Assembly: GCF_016904885.1 (NCBI RefSeq)
Contig: NZ_JADWYI010000001.1
Coordinates: 7,497,224 to 7,561,223 of the forward strand
Direction of reading: 5' to 3'
Length of the DNA: 64,000 nucleotides
Source of the DNA: Archangium primigenium
Lineage (GTDB): Bacteria; Myxococcota; Myxococcia; Myxococcales; Myxococcaceae
The notes under the pieces are model-generated. The model did no database searches and was not told the origin of the DNA. It worked only from the letters and a program-made list of their open reading frames with translations. This document shows positions 16,913 to 24,851 of this stretch, in pieces (the first letter of the stretch is position 1; every line of letters starts with the position of its first letter). The translations under genes were made by a program, and so were the position numbers.

Positions 16913-18163
16913 CTATCCTGCGTTGGCAACAATCTTGAGTGCATGCGTTGAACCAACAGCATCATACTGTCTTTGTGCTGTGCGATTAGAGTCGCACGAT
17001 CGCAGGGAAAGAGCCACGCTATCAGCAACAGCCGCAGCAAGTCGTACTGGAACAGCATTACCAAGTTGACGCATTAATTTAGACCATGCTCCTTCGAAGT
17101 GCCAAGAGTCAGGAAATGTCTGCAATCGCGCCAGTTCACGTATTGTGAAGTAGCGCACCGAGCCATCGGCGAGAATCACCATGTTCTCTCCACCAGGAAC
17201 CCCATGAACTCCGGCCTTCAACGCCTTAGCGGGAAAATCCAAATCGCTTCCTGTATGACCTGGATAGCTTCTCGCGCCAAGAATCAATTTGTGGTTAGAA
17301 AATTCGCCTGACTCTTTGCCCTGCAATGGCTCAGGAAGCCCATCGAAGGCATCACGCACGGTTACCCATGGCTCCGTTTTAGGTTCCTCCTTCGCCGTCC
17401 GCAGCACGCGTATCCTCCCATTCAGTCGAACAGACATCTTGGAAAGAGAGTTGATACCGTGTTCATCGCAATATTCACCTGTTAAATGCTGCTTCCACAG
17501 TAGTGCATCTAAGCTATGTGTCGGCTCGGGGAAACGCCAATCACAGTCCAGATCTGCGCGAAATCCGACAATAAAAATGCGATGCCGTATCTGCGGAACG
17601 CCATAGTCCGCAGCATTCAATAGTTTCCATTCAACTTTGTACCAAGTGCTTTTGTGTCGCCCCCTTGCACTTAAACCGACCAACCGGCGGTAGTGCGAGC
17701 GCCAGTCCTCCTCGGGTTCCATCTGAACGGAAGGATAGGCAAGCTGGCGCAATATGTACTGAAAATATTCGTCAAAACTGTGTCGCGCCAGTCCCCTCAC
17801 ATTTTCCATGATGAAGGCGCGCGGGCGTATTTCGCGCACCGCGCGAACAAATTCTGGAATCATGTTGCGAGAGTCGGCTTGAGCTTTGTGCTTTCCGCCC
17901 AGACTGAATGGCTGACACGGAGGTCCGCCTGCGACCAAGTCCAACCGATTCTCACGAAAAGGCGAGTAATCGTTAAGCCGCACATCACGTTGGTGAATAT
18001 GCCAGTCGACAATGCCCGATAGAGCATTCGCACTCGCATTGCTACGGAGTGTCGCACAGGCGTCCTTGTCGTACTCGTACAGACCGCAGTGGCGAAAACC
18101 GGCATGATGCGTGCCTAGAGCTAGTCCGCCCGCCCCGGTGAATAGTTCGATGGAATCCATCAT
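16913..18163 (-). CDS. dcm: DNA (cytosine-5) methyltransferase
   Basis: The protein (416 residues from the ATG at 18163; ATGs at 18160 and 18193 are alternatives) shows the C5-methyltransferase motifs in order: I ELFTGAGGLALG, IV GGPPCQPFS with the catalytic Cys, VI FIMENVRGL, VIII GVPQIRHRIFIVG, IX RELARLQTFPDSW and X QLGNAVPVRLA. The variable target-recognition region lies between VIII and IX; the recognised sequence cannot be read from the protein. It transfers a methyl group from S-adenosylmethionine to cytosine in double-stranded DNA. The gene is low GC like the GHKL trio, faces it tail to tail, and lies 56 bases downstream of vsr on the same strand. Confidence 0.92.
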   Translation of the reverse strand: MMDSIELFTGAGGLALGTHHAGFRHCGLYEYDKDACATLRSNASANALSGIVDWHIHQRDVRLNDYSPFRENRLDLVAGGPPCQPFSLGGKHKAQADSRNMIPEFVRAVREIRPRAFIMENVRGLARHSFDEYFQYILRQLAYPSVQMEPEEDWRSHYRRLVGLSARGRHKSTWYKVEWKLLNAADYGVPQIRHRIFIVGFRADLDCDWRFPEPTHSLDALLWKQHLTGEYCDEHGINSLSKMSVRLNGRIRVLRTAKEEPKTEPWVTVRDAFDGLPEPLQGKESGEFSNHKLILGARSYPGHTGSDLDFPAKALKAGVHGVPGGENMVILADGSVRYFTIRELARLQTFPDSWHFEGAWSKLMRQLGNAVPVRLAAAVADSVALSLRSCDSNRTAQRQYDAVGSTHALKIVANAG

Positions 18164-18219
18164 GACCGATCCATGCAGCAGCTTACGCAGCATGGCAAAA
18201 TTCGCGATCCGACGTGGGA

Positions 18220-18672
18220 TTACGTCGGTGCTGAAGATGGGACAGCCGTACACTGCTTTTCTGGATTCAAGAAGCTCAGAAGGGCGCGCCGAAGGGACTC
18301 CTCGTGTCGCAACTCGCACTCCCAGACAACGTGGACCCGCCATCCCCGCCCCCGGAGCTCCGCCTCCTTGCGCAGGTCCCGCGCCCGATTCCCCTCGAGT
18401 TTCGGGAGCCAGAACTCCAGCCGCGACTTTGGCAGCCGGGCGAGCGGACAGGCCGGGTCCGGGTGCCGGTGCCAGAAGCAGCCGTGGACGAAGATGGCCT
18501 TCCGACGACCTGGGAAGGCCAGATCCGGATGCCCCGGGACCTTCTTGTAGTGCAGGCGGTAGCGGTACCCCATCGCGGTGACGAGGCGCCGGACCCGAAG
18601 CTCGGGCGTGGTGTCCTTGTTGCGGACCCTCGCCATGCGCTCGCTTCGCTCCGCGGGAGTCATCGTATCCAT
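18220..18672 (-). CDS. vsr: very short patch repair endonuclease (Vsr)
   Basis: Start at 18672 is supported by GAGGAAGG about eight bases upstream and gives 150 residues. The Vsr pattern is complete: RVRNKDTTPELRVRRLV, YRYRLHYKKVPGHPDLAF with catalytic Asp50, FVHGCFWHRH with His63 and His68, and the zinc-type Cys near DPACPLA. Vsr nicks next to T:G mismatches created by deamination of 5-methylcytosine, so it belongs with the adjacent cytosine methyltransferase; in defence islands Vsr-fold nucleases can instead act as the cutting subunit. Its GC content is close to the chromosome and clearly higher than that of dcm, so the two genes may have different histories. Confidence 0.92.
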   Translation of the reverse strand: MDTMTPAERSERMARVRNKDTTPELRVRRLVTAMGYRYRLHYKKVPGHPDLAFPGRRKAIFVHGCFWHRHPDPACPLARLPKSRLEFWLPKLEGNRARDLRKEAELRGRGWRVHVVWECELRHEESLRRALLSFLNPEKQCTAVPSSAPT

Positions 18673-18800
18673 GCGGAAACCTTCCTCGTGGCCGACGCCG
18701 TTGGACCTCAAGGGTCACCCCGCGCGGCTTATCTCGGAAGTAGTGTAGGCCGCCGCGCGGGAGCCGACGAGCGAAACCTGCGCACGCGGAAGCGACGGAG

Positions 18801-20051
18801 CTACTCGCGAGGACCCCGACCGTGCGACCGGGCATGCCGCCCGGACGCCTGGGCCTTCTTCACGCCGTGGTCCTTCTGCGGCGGTCCCGGGTCGCGCTGG
18901 GCCGCGTCCCGCCGGGCCAGTTCCTCCTGGAAGACCGGGTCCTCCCGAGGCACCTCGGCCCGGGGGATGTTCGCGCGCATCACCCGCTCGATCTTCTCCG
19001 TCATCGGCCGGTCCTTGGACGTCACGAACGTGGACGCCCGCCCGCTCGCGGCCGCCCGCGCCGTGCGGCCAATCCGGTGCACGTAGTCCTCCGGCGCGTG
19101 CGGCAGGTCGTAGTTGATGACGTGCCCCACGTCCTCCACGTCCAGGCCCCGCGCCGCGATGTCCGTGGCCACCAGGCAGCGGTAGGTGCCGTCCCGGAAC
19201 GCCTGGAGCGCCTGGTTGCGCTGGTTCTGCGTCCGGTCCGCGTGCAGCACCCCGCAACGCAGTCCCGCCCGCTGCAGCGCCTTGTGCACCTTGTCCGCCC
19301 GCTCCTTCGTCCCCGCGAACACCAGCGCCGTCGCCTCGTCCCGCGCCAGCAGCGTGAGCAGGAGGGCCGCCTTCTCCTCGGGCTTCACCACGTACAGCCG
19401 CTGCTCGGCGCGCTCGGCCGGGGTGCCACTGCGCGTCACCTCCACCCGCACGGGCTTGTGCAGCTCCTCCCGGGCGAACGCGCTCACCTCCGGGCCCAGC
19501 GTCGCGGAGAACAGCAGCGTCTGCCGCCGCCGGGGCAGCGCCGCGAGGATCGCGTCCAGCTGCTCCTGGAAGCCCATGTCGAGCATCCGGTCCGCCTCGT
19601 CGAGCACCAGCGCCTGGAGCTGCATGAAGTCCACCAGCCGGGAGCGCAGCAGGTCCACCAGCCGCCCGGGCGTGGCCAGCACCAGCGTGGGCCGGGCCTC
19701 CAGGAGCCGCGCCTGGGCCGCCATGTCCTCGCCGCCAATCACGACCGCGTGCGACACGCCCCGCGACTCGCCGAAGAAGCGCACCGTCTCGGAGATCTGC
19801 TGCACCAGCTCGCGCGTGGGCGCCAGCACCAGTCCCAGCGTGCCCTTCTGACCCGCCAGGCGCTCCACCAGGGGCAGCACATACGCGGCCGTCTTGCCCG
19901 TGCCCGTGGCGGCGCAGCCGATGACATCCCGGCCCTCCAGCGCCGGCGGAATCGCCTGGGCCTGGATGGGGGTGGGCGTGGAGAAGCGCGCACGACGCAC
20001 GGCGTCGAGGGCCTCGGGCGAGAGGCCGAGTTGGGCGAAGGGGGTGCTCAC
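18801..20051 (-). CDS. DEAD-box ATP-dependent RNA helicase, RhlE-like
   Basis: The 416-residue protein begins with the Q-motif region (FAQLGLSPE, FSTPTPIQAQAIP), followed by motif I ATGTGKT (48-54), PTREL, TPGR, DEAD at 151-154, SAT at 182-184, and in the second RecA domain ATDIAARGLDV and HRIGRTAR. The C-terminal 60 residues are charged and rich in Arg, Asp and Pro (ARRDAAQRDPGPPQKDHGVK), a common RNA-binding tail. Such helicases remodel structured RNA, including ribosome intermediates and mRNA in the cold. It is the first normal-composition gene to the right of the island and is divergent from the TetR-EmrB-EmrA operon. Confidence 0.93.
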   Translation of the reverse strand: MSTPFAQLGLSPEALDAVRRARFSTPTPIQAQAIPPALEGRDVIGCAATGTGKTAAYVLPLVERLAGQKGTLGLVLAPTRELVQQISETVRFFGESRGVSHAVVIGGEDMAAQARLLEARPTLVLATPGRLVDLLRSRLVDFMQLQALVLDEADRMLDMGFQEQLDAILAALPRRRQTLLFSATLGPEVSAFAREELHKPVRVEVTRSGTPAERAEQRLYVVKPEEKAALLLTLLARDEATALVFAGTKERADKVHKALQRAGLRCGVLHADRTQNQRNQALQAFRDGTYRCLVATDIAARGLDVEDVGHVINYDLPHAPEDYVHRIGRTARAAASGRASTFVTSKDRPMTEKIERVMRANIPRAEVPREDPVFQEELARRDAAQRDPGPPQKDHGVKKAQASGRHARSHGRGPRE

Positions 20052-20270
20052 CGGGCCCGGGGTACCACGCCGCTCCGCCGGGAACCAACCCGGCCGTCAT
20101 TCCGTCTCCCCTCCGTCCCGCCGTCGTCCCTCGCCTGGCAAGCCACCCGCCCCACGCCTCCCCGCCCGCCGCTGTCCAGGCCCGGCCCCCGGCGAGGGCC
20201 CCCTCTCCTCTCTCGACCGCCTCCCCATGTTGCGGCCCGCGTGCCCCGAAGTTAAATCCGTCTTCAGAAA

Positions 20271-20894
20271 ATGAACCGAGATTCAGCGAAAAGTGCCGCC
20301 GCCCCCCGTCTGCGGGCCCGGCTCAAGGAAGCGACGGGCGAGGCGATCCGGGTCGCCGCCGAGGAGGTGCTCGGCGAGCAGGGGTTCGGAGCGCGCATGG
20401 AGGACATCGCCGCGCGGGCGGGGGTGTCGGTGGGCACGCTGTACAACCATTTCAAGGACCGCGAGGCGCTGCTGCTGGAGCTGCTGCGGGTGCGGCGCGA
20501 GCAGTTGCTCGAGCGGGTGGACACGCTGGTGGGCGAGGTGGACGGTCGCGCGGTGGGCGAGCAGCTCCGGGCCCTGCTCGGGCTCGTGCTCGACCACTTC
20601 CGCGAGCACTCGCGCTTCTTCGCCCTCGTGTTGCAGTCGGAGCTGCACCGGGGTCCGGCGCTGCCGCGCCAGCGCACCACCCTGACGGAGCTGTCCACGC
20701 GGGTGGAGGTCGTGCTCCAGCGCGGGGTGGCCGCGGGCCAGGTGCGGCGCGAGGGCGCGGAGTTCCACGCCACGCTGCTGGTGGGGATGTTGCGCGGTCT
20801 GCTCCTGCGCGTGGCCGAGACGCAGCGCGGGGACGAGCTGCAACGGGGCGCGGACGAGCTGCTGCGCCTCTTCCTGAAGGGAATCGAGGTGTAG
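20271..20894 (+). CDS. TetR-family repressor of the adjacent efflux operon
   Basis: The 207-residue protein has an N-terminal TetR helix-turn-helix: RVAAEEVLGEQGFGARMEDI, ARAGVSVGTLYNHFKDREAL. The C-terminal ligand-binding half is helical (LLGLVLDHFREHSRFFALVL). There is no clear ribosome site ahead of the ATG, and the 219 bases upstream, shared with the divergent helicase gene, would hold its operator. It is followed after five bases by an EmrB-type exporter gene and then an EmrA-type gene, so it most likely represses its own operon and is released by the exported compound (inference from arrangement). Confidence 0.9.
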   Translation: MNRDSAKSAAAPRLRARLKEATGEAIRVAAEEVLGEQGFGARMEDIAARAGVSVGTLYNHFKDREALLLELLRVRREQLLERVDTLVGEVDGRAVGEQLRALLGLVLDHFREHSRFFALVLQSELHRGPALPRQRTTLTELSTRVEVVLQRGVAAGQVRREGAEFHATLLVGMLRGLLLRVAETQRGDELQRGADELLRLFLKGIEV

Positions 20895-20899
20895 CCGTC

Positions 20900-22528
20900 A
20901 TGTCCTCCGCCGCCCTGCCCGCTCCGGGCGTGGCGCTGCCCGCTCGGGCGGTGCCCAACAAGTGGCTCGTCACGCTGTCGGTGACGTTCGGCACCCTCAT
21001 GGGCGCCATCGACTCGTCCATCGTCAACGTGGCCATGCCCCAATTGCGCAGCGCGGTGGGCGCCACGGTGCAGGAGATCACCTGGACCACCACGGGCTTC
21101 GCGCTCGCCACGGTGATGGTGATGCCGCTCACGGCCTTCCTCGGCCGGCTCTTCGGGCAGAAGCGGGTGTACCTCGCGTGCCTGGCCCTGTTCGTGGCGG
21201 GCTCGTTCCTCTGTGGGCTCGCGTGGAACCTGCCCTCGCTGGTGTTCTTCCGGGCGCTGCAGGGGTTTGGCGCCGGGGCGCTGCAGCCCACCGAGCAGGC
21301 CATCCTCCGCCAGACGTTCCCGCCCAAGGAGCAGGGCATGGCCATGGCGCTCTTCTCCATGGCGGTGATGGTGGGGCCGGCCATCGGGCCCACGCTCGGT
21401 GGCTACATCGTCGACAACTTCCACTGGTCGTGGATCTTCTTCATCAACGTGCCGGTGGGCGTACTCGGCTTCTTCATGGTGGCGCGCTTCGTGCGCGAGC
21501 CGGAGGATCTGCTCGTCGCCAACCGGCTCGAGGGCGAGAAGCAGCGCAAGAACCTGGACTGGCAGGGCATCCTCTTGCTGTGCGTGGGGCTCGCGGCGCT
21601 GCAGTACCTGCTCGAGGAGGGCCAGGCGAACGACTGGTTCGAGTCCGCGGAGATCGTCGTGTGCGCGCTCGCGGCGGGCATCTGCCTCGTCGCGTTCGTC
21701 ATTCGCGAGCTCACCGCCGTGGCGCCCGTGGTCAACCTGCGCCTGTTCAAGGATCCCATCTTCACCTCGGGCACCCTGCTCAGCGCGCTGATGTTCTCCA
21801 TCCTCATGGCGAGCATGTTCCTGCTGCCCATGTTCATGCAGGAGCTGCTCGGCTTCACCGCCACGCAGTCGGGCCTGGCGCTCATGCCGCGCACGCTGGT
21901 GATGCTGGCGGTGATGCCCATCATCGGGCGCGTCTACACACGCTTTCCGCCCCAGCTCTTCATCTCGGTGGGCCTGGCCGTCACCGGCCTGGGCGTCTTC
22001 CAGATGAGCCACTTCAACCTGGACACGGGCACGCACGACATCATCTTCGCCATCGTGCTGCAGGGCCTGGGCTTCGCGATGATGCTGGTGCCCTTGTCCA
22101 CCGTGGCGCTCTCGCGGGTGCCGCGCCACCGGATGCCGGACGCCACGGGGCTCAGCTCGCTCTTGCGGCAGATTGGCGGCTCCATGGGCCTGGCGCTCTT
22201 CGCGAGCCTCCTGTCGCGCTACGGCACCCAGGCCACGGCGGCCCTCGCCGTGCACCTGACGCCCACGCGCCCCGAGGTGGTGGAGCGGCTCGCGCAGCTG
22301 CGCGCGGGCTTCATGGCGCGGGGCATGGACTTCACCGCCGCCCAGGACACGGCGCTGCGGATGCTCTCGGGCCTCACGGCGCGCCAGGGCATGGTGCTCG
22401 CCTTCGACAAGCTGTTCCTCATCGCGGCCGGCCTCTTCCTCGTGGTGATGCCGCTCGTGCTCTTCCTCAAGGCGCCGCCGCGGAGCGACGGCCCCCGGGA
22501 ACCTCAACACATCGACGTGGAGATCTGA
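20900..22528 (+). CDS. EmrB/QacA-type (DHA2) major facilitator drug exporter
   Basis: The 542-residue protein has about 14 hydrophobic spans, as in the DHA2 family. Signature pieces are FGTLMGAIDSSIVNVAMPQL (span 1 with the acidic residue of motif D1), GRLFGQKRVYLACL (motif A) and MAVMVGPAIGPTLGGYIVDN (motif C of antiporters), followed by WSWIFFINVPVGVLGFF. It should expel hydrophobic drugs against the proton gradient across the inner membrane. It lies between the TetR gene (five bases) and the HlyD-type adaptor gene (three bases), the standard EmrRAB-like order. No TolC gene is nearby; an outer-membrane partner would have to be encoded elsewhere. Confidence 0.92.
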   Translation: MSSAALPAPGVALPARAVPNKWLVTLSVTFGTLMGAIDSSIVNVAMPQLRSAVGATVQEITWTTTGFALATVMVMPLTAFLGRLFGQKRVYLACLALFVAGSFLCGLAWNLPSLVFFRALQGFGAGALQPTEQAILRQTFPPKEQGMAMALFSMAVMVGPAIGPTLGGYIVDNFHWSWIFFINVPVGVLGFFMVARFVREPEDLLVANRLEGEKQRKNLDWQGILLLCVGLAALQYLLEEGQANDWFESAEIVVCALAAGICLVAFVIRELTAVAPVVNLRLFKDPIFTSGTLLSALMFSILMASMFLLPMFMQELLGFTATQSGLALMPRTLVMLAVMPIIGRVYTRFPPQLFISVGLAVTGLGVFQMSHFNLDTGTHDIIFAIVLQGLGFAMMLVPLSTVALSRVPRHRMPDATGLSSLLRQIGGSMGLALFASLLSRYGTQATAALAVHLTPTRPEVVERLAQLRAGFMARGMDFTAAQDTALRMLSGLTARQGMVLAFDKLFLIAAGLFLVVMPLVLFLKAPPRSDGPREPQHIDVEI

Positions 22529-22531
22529 CCC

Positions 22532-23761
22532 ATGGCCTCGACCGTGACGCAGTTGGTGAAGGACGAGCCGGGGGCGACCGAGCAGGGCGCCCCGGGCCGC
22601 AAGGGACGCCGCGGCTTCCTCGTGTTCGGGGGCATCGTGGCGGTGCTGCTCGTGGGCCTGGGGGGCTATCTCGTGGCCACGCGCGGCGAGGAGACGACGG
22701 ACGCGGCGCAGGTGGAGGCGGACGTGGTGCCGCTGGCCACGCGCGTGGGCGGCCCCGTGCTGCGCGTGCGCGTGGCGGACAACGCGCTCGTGCACGCGGG
22801 GGACGTGCTGGTGGAGATCGATCCGCGTGACTACCAGGCGCGGCTCAAGCAGGCGGAGGCGGAGCTGGAGTCGGCCCAGGCGCAGGCCCAGGTCGCCGAT
22901 GCCCAGGCCACCGTGGCCGAGGCGGGGGCCAAGGGCGGCTTCTCCAGCGCCCGGGCGCTCGTCACCTCCTCCAGCGCGGGGGTGAGCAGCGCCGAGGCGC
23001 AGGTGTCCGTGGCGCGCGCGGCGCTCGCCCGGGCCGAGGCGGACGCCCACCGCACCACCCTGGACCTGCAGCGCACCCAGCAGCTCATGGAGGCCAAGGC
23101 CGTGTCCCAGAAGAGCTTCGACGACGCGAAGAGCGCGGACGAGGCGGCCCGGGCGGCCCTGGAGGGCGCGCGCGCGCAGCTGTCCGCCGCCGAGCAGGGC
23201 CGGCAGGTGGCCCAGGGCCGGGTGGCCGAGGCCCGGGGCCAGCTGGATCAGAGCGCCCCCATCGACGCGAAGATCGCCGCGGCGCGGGCCAGCGCGGCGC
23301 TCGCCCACGCGCGGGTGAAGTCGGCCGAGGCCCAGGTGGAGCAGGCGCGGTTGCAGCTGGACTACACGCGGATCGTCGCGCCCGCGGACGGTCAGGTGTC
23401 GCGCCTGTCCATCCACGAGGGGCAGCTGCTCGCGGCCGGGCAGATGCTGGGGGAGTTCGTCCCGCCGCGCACGTACGTGGTGGCCAACTTCAAGGAGACG
23501 CAGGTGGGCCACATGCACCCGGGCCAGCGGGTGACGGTGCGGGTGGACGCCTTCGAGGGCGCGGCGCTGGAGGGCACGGTGGAGAGCCTGTCCGGAGGGA
23601 CGGGCTCGCGCTTCTCGCTGCTGCCGCCGGACAACGCCTCGGGCAACTTCGTGAAGGTGGTGCAGCGCATCCCGGTGCGCATCGCCTGGACGCACCCGCC
23701 CGAGGCGCTGGCGCTGCGCGCGGGCCTGTCGGCCGAGGTCACCGTCCACACCCGGCCCTGA
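22532..23761 (+). CDS. EmrA/HlyD-type membrane fusion protein
   Basis: A 409-residue adaptor with a single N-terminal membrane anchor (RGFLVFGGIVAVLLVGLGGY), the biotinyl-lipoyl halves TDAAQVEADVVPLATRVGG and LDYTRIVAPADGQVSRLSIH, and between them a long Ala/Glu/Gln-rich alpha-helical hairpin (about residues 105-285), which is a coiled coil. The C-terminal beta-barrel includes RTYVVANFKETQVGHMHPGQ. It links the EmrB-like pump to an outer-membrane channel. The gene is last in the three-gene efflux operon; 268 bases without recognisable features separate it from the next gene. Confidence 0.92.
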   Translation: MASTVTQLVKDEPGATEQGAPGRKGRRGFLVFGGIVAVLLVGLGGYLVATRGEETTDAAQVEADVVPLATRVGGPVLRVRVADNALVHAGDVLVEIDPRDYQARLKQAEAELESAQAQAQVADAQATVAEAGAKGGFSSARALVTSSSAGVSSAEAQVSVARAALARAEADAHRTTLDLQRTQQLMEAKAVSQKSFDDAKSADEAARAALEGARAQLSAAEQGRQVAQGRVAEARGQLDQSAPIDAKIAAARASAALAHARVKSAEAQVEQARLQLDYTRIVAPADGQVSRLSIHEGQLLAAGQMLGEFVPPRTYVVANFKETQVGHMHPGQRVTVRVDAFEGAALEGTVESLSGGTGSRFSLLPPDNASGNFVKVVQRIPVRIAWTHPPEALALRAGLSAEVTVHTRP

Positions 23762-24029
23762 GGCGCACCGTCAGGAATTCCGCGCGCGCCGCGTCGCTCC
23801 CGCCGGGACGGCCTTTGGGGGCCTCGCGGACATCCGTCCGGGAGGCCCCTCATCCAGGGCCGGGCCCTTCCAGGTAGCCACCGAGGCCGGGGTTCAACTC
23901 CCCAGCGGAGGCTCCGGGAGCCAGCGCCCTCGGGCGCACCGCGTGGAGCGGCCCTGTGGGTGGAAGGACCCCCGCCGCGCCCCCGGGGCTCCCGGAGCCG
24001 ACGTCTCTCGGCGAGGGAGCGGCGCACGC

Positions 24030-24824
24030 ATGGATTCGATGACGGTGTGGCAGGGAGTGCTCGGGGCCGTGGCCCTGGGCGGGGTGGCGCGCGCGGCGAT
24101 GCGTCGGGTGGTGGTGCCGGAGGGCTTCTGCGCCCTGCTCTACCGCGACGGGCGCTTCGTGCGCGCGCGGCCGCCGGGTGCCTGGTGGAGCCGGCGCCGG
24201 GGGTTCGGCCTCGTGCTCGTGGACATGCGCCAGCGCGTACTCACCGTGGCGGGCCAGGAGGTGCTCAGCCAGGAGCAGGTGGGCCTCAAGGTGAGCCTCG
24301 CGGTGCGCTACGCCGTGGTGGACGCGGCGCGGGCGCAGCACACGGTGCAGAATCACGCGGAGGCGCTGCACCTGGCCGCCCAGCTCGCGCTGCGCGAGGA
24401 GGTCGCGCGGCACACCGTGGAGGAATGGGTATCGGGGCGCGTGGCGCTCGGCCAGGCGCTGCGCGCGCGCGTGGCCGTCGAGGCCGAGGCGCTCGGGCTG
24501 GACGTGGCGGCGGTGGAGCTCAAGGACGTGATGTTGCCCGCGGACCTGCGCCGCGCCTTCGCCGAGACGCTCAAGAGCCGCAAGGAGGCTCAGGCGCGGC
24601 TGGAGAAGGCCCGGGGCGAGTCGGCCACCCTGCGCCACCTGGCCAACGCGGCCCGTCAGGTGGAGCGTCAGCCGGCCCTGATGCGGCTGCGGGTGCTGCA
24701 GACGCTCGAGGACGCGCGCGGCACGCCCGGCACCACGTTCGTGCTGGGCACGGCCACCGAGCCCCTGCCCCCGCCCCGCCCAGCGAAAAAGAAGAAGGGC
24801 GCCTCGAAGCCCGAGGCGCCCTGA
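24030..24824 (+). CDS. SPFH/band-7 (slipin/stomatin-like) protein
   Basis: The ATG at 24030, preceded by GAGGGAG, gives 264 residues. A short N-terminal hydrophobic segment (VWQGVLGAVALGGVARAAM) is followed by a band-7 domain: RRVVVPEGFCALLYRDGRF, RRGFGLVLVDMRQRVLTVAG, SLAVRYAVVDAARA and VAAVELKDVMLPADLRRAFA, then a helical tail (LKSRKEAQARLEKARGES). Stomatin-like proteins form membrane-attached oligomers that organise lipid domains or proteases; the usual NfeD partner is not adjacent. The last codons, encoding KKKKGASKPEAP, double as an intrinsic terminator for the gene on the opposite strand. Confidence 0.8.
   Translation: MDSMTVWQGVLGAVALGGVARAAMRRVVVPEGFCALLYRDGRFVRARPPGAWWSRRRGFGLVLVDMRQRVLTVAGQEVLSQEQVGLKVSLAVRYAVVDAARAQHTVQNHAEALHLAAQLALREEVARHTVEEWVSGRVALGQALRARVAVEAEALGLDVAAVELKDVMLPADLRRAFAETLKSRKEAQARLEKARGESATLRHLANAARQVERQPALMRLRVLQTLEDARGTPGTTFVLGTATEPLPPPRPAKKKKGASKPEAP
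24783..24821 (-). terminator. intrinsic terminator of the MXAN_5187-type gene, inside the band-7 coding end
   Basis: Read on the minus strand there is a perfect 10-base-pair stem (GGGCGCCTCG with CGAGGCGCCC, loop of five) followed by TTCTTCTTTTTCGC. It lies 31 bases after the stop of the minus-strand gene and entirely within the last 14 codons of the band-7 gene. Confidence 0.75.
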
Positions 24825-24851
24825 CTCCGCGGCGGAGGAAGTCCCCGTGCG

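Noticed and set aside
11796-18800. Possible attachment-site direct repeats flanking the low-GC island
   Set aside because: Comparing the two edges by eye showed only a shared TAGGCC hexamer, which is too short, and there is no integrase or tRNA at either end.
20264-23749. Open frame of 1161 codons on the minus strand across the TetR-EmrB-EmrA genes
   Set aside because: It is a GC-driven shadow: His/Arg/Gly-rich without any domain, while the plus strand encodes three clear families.
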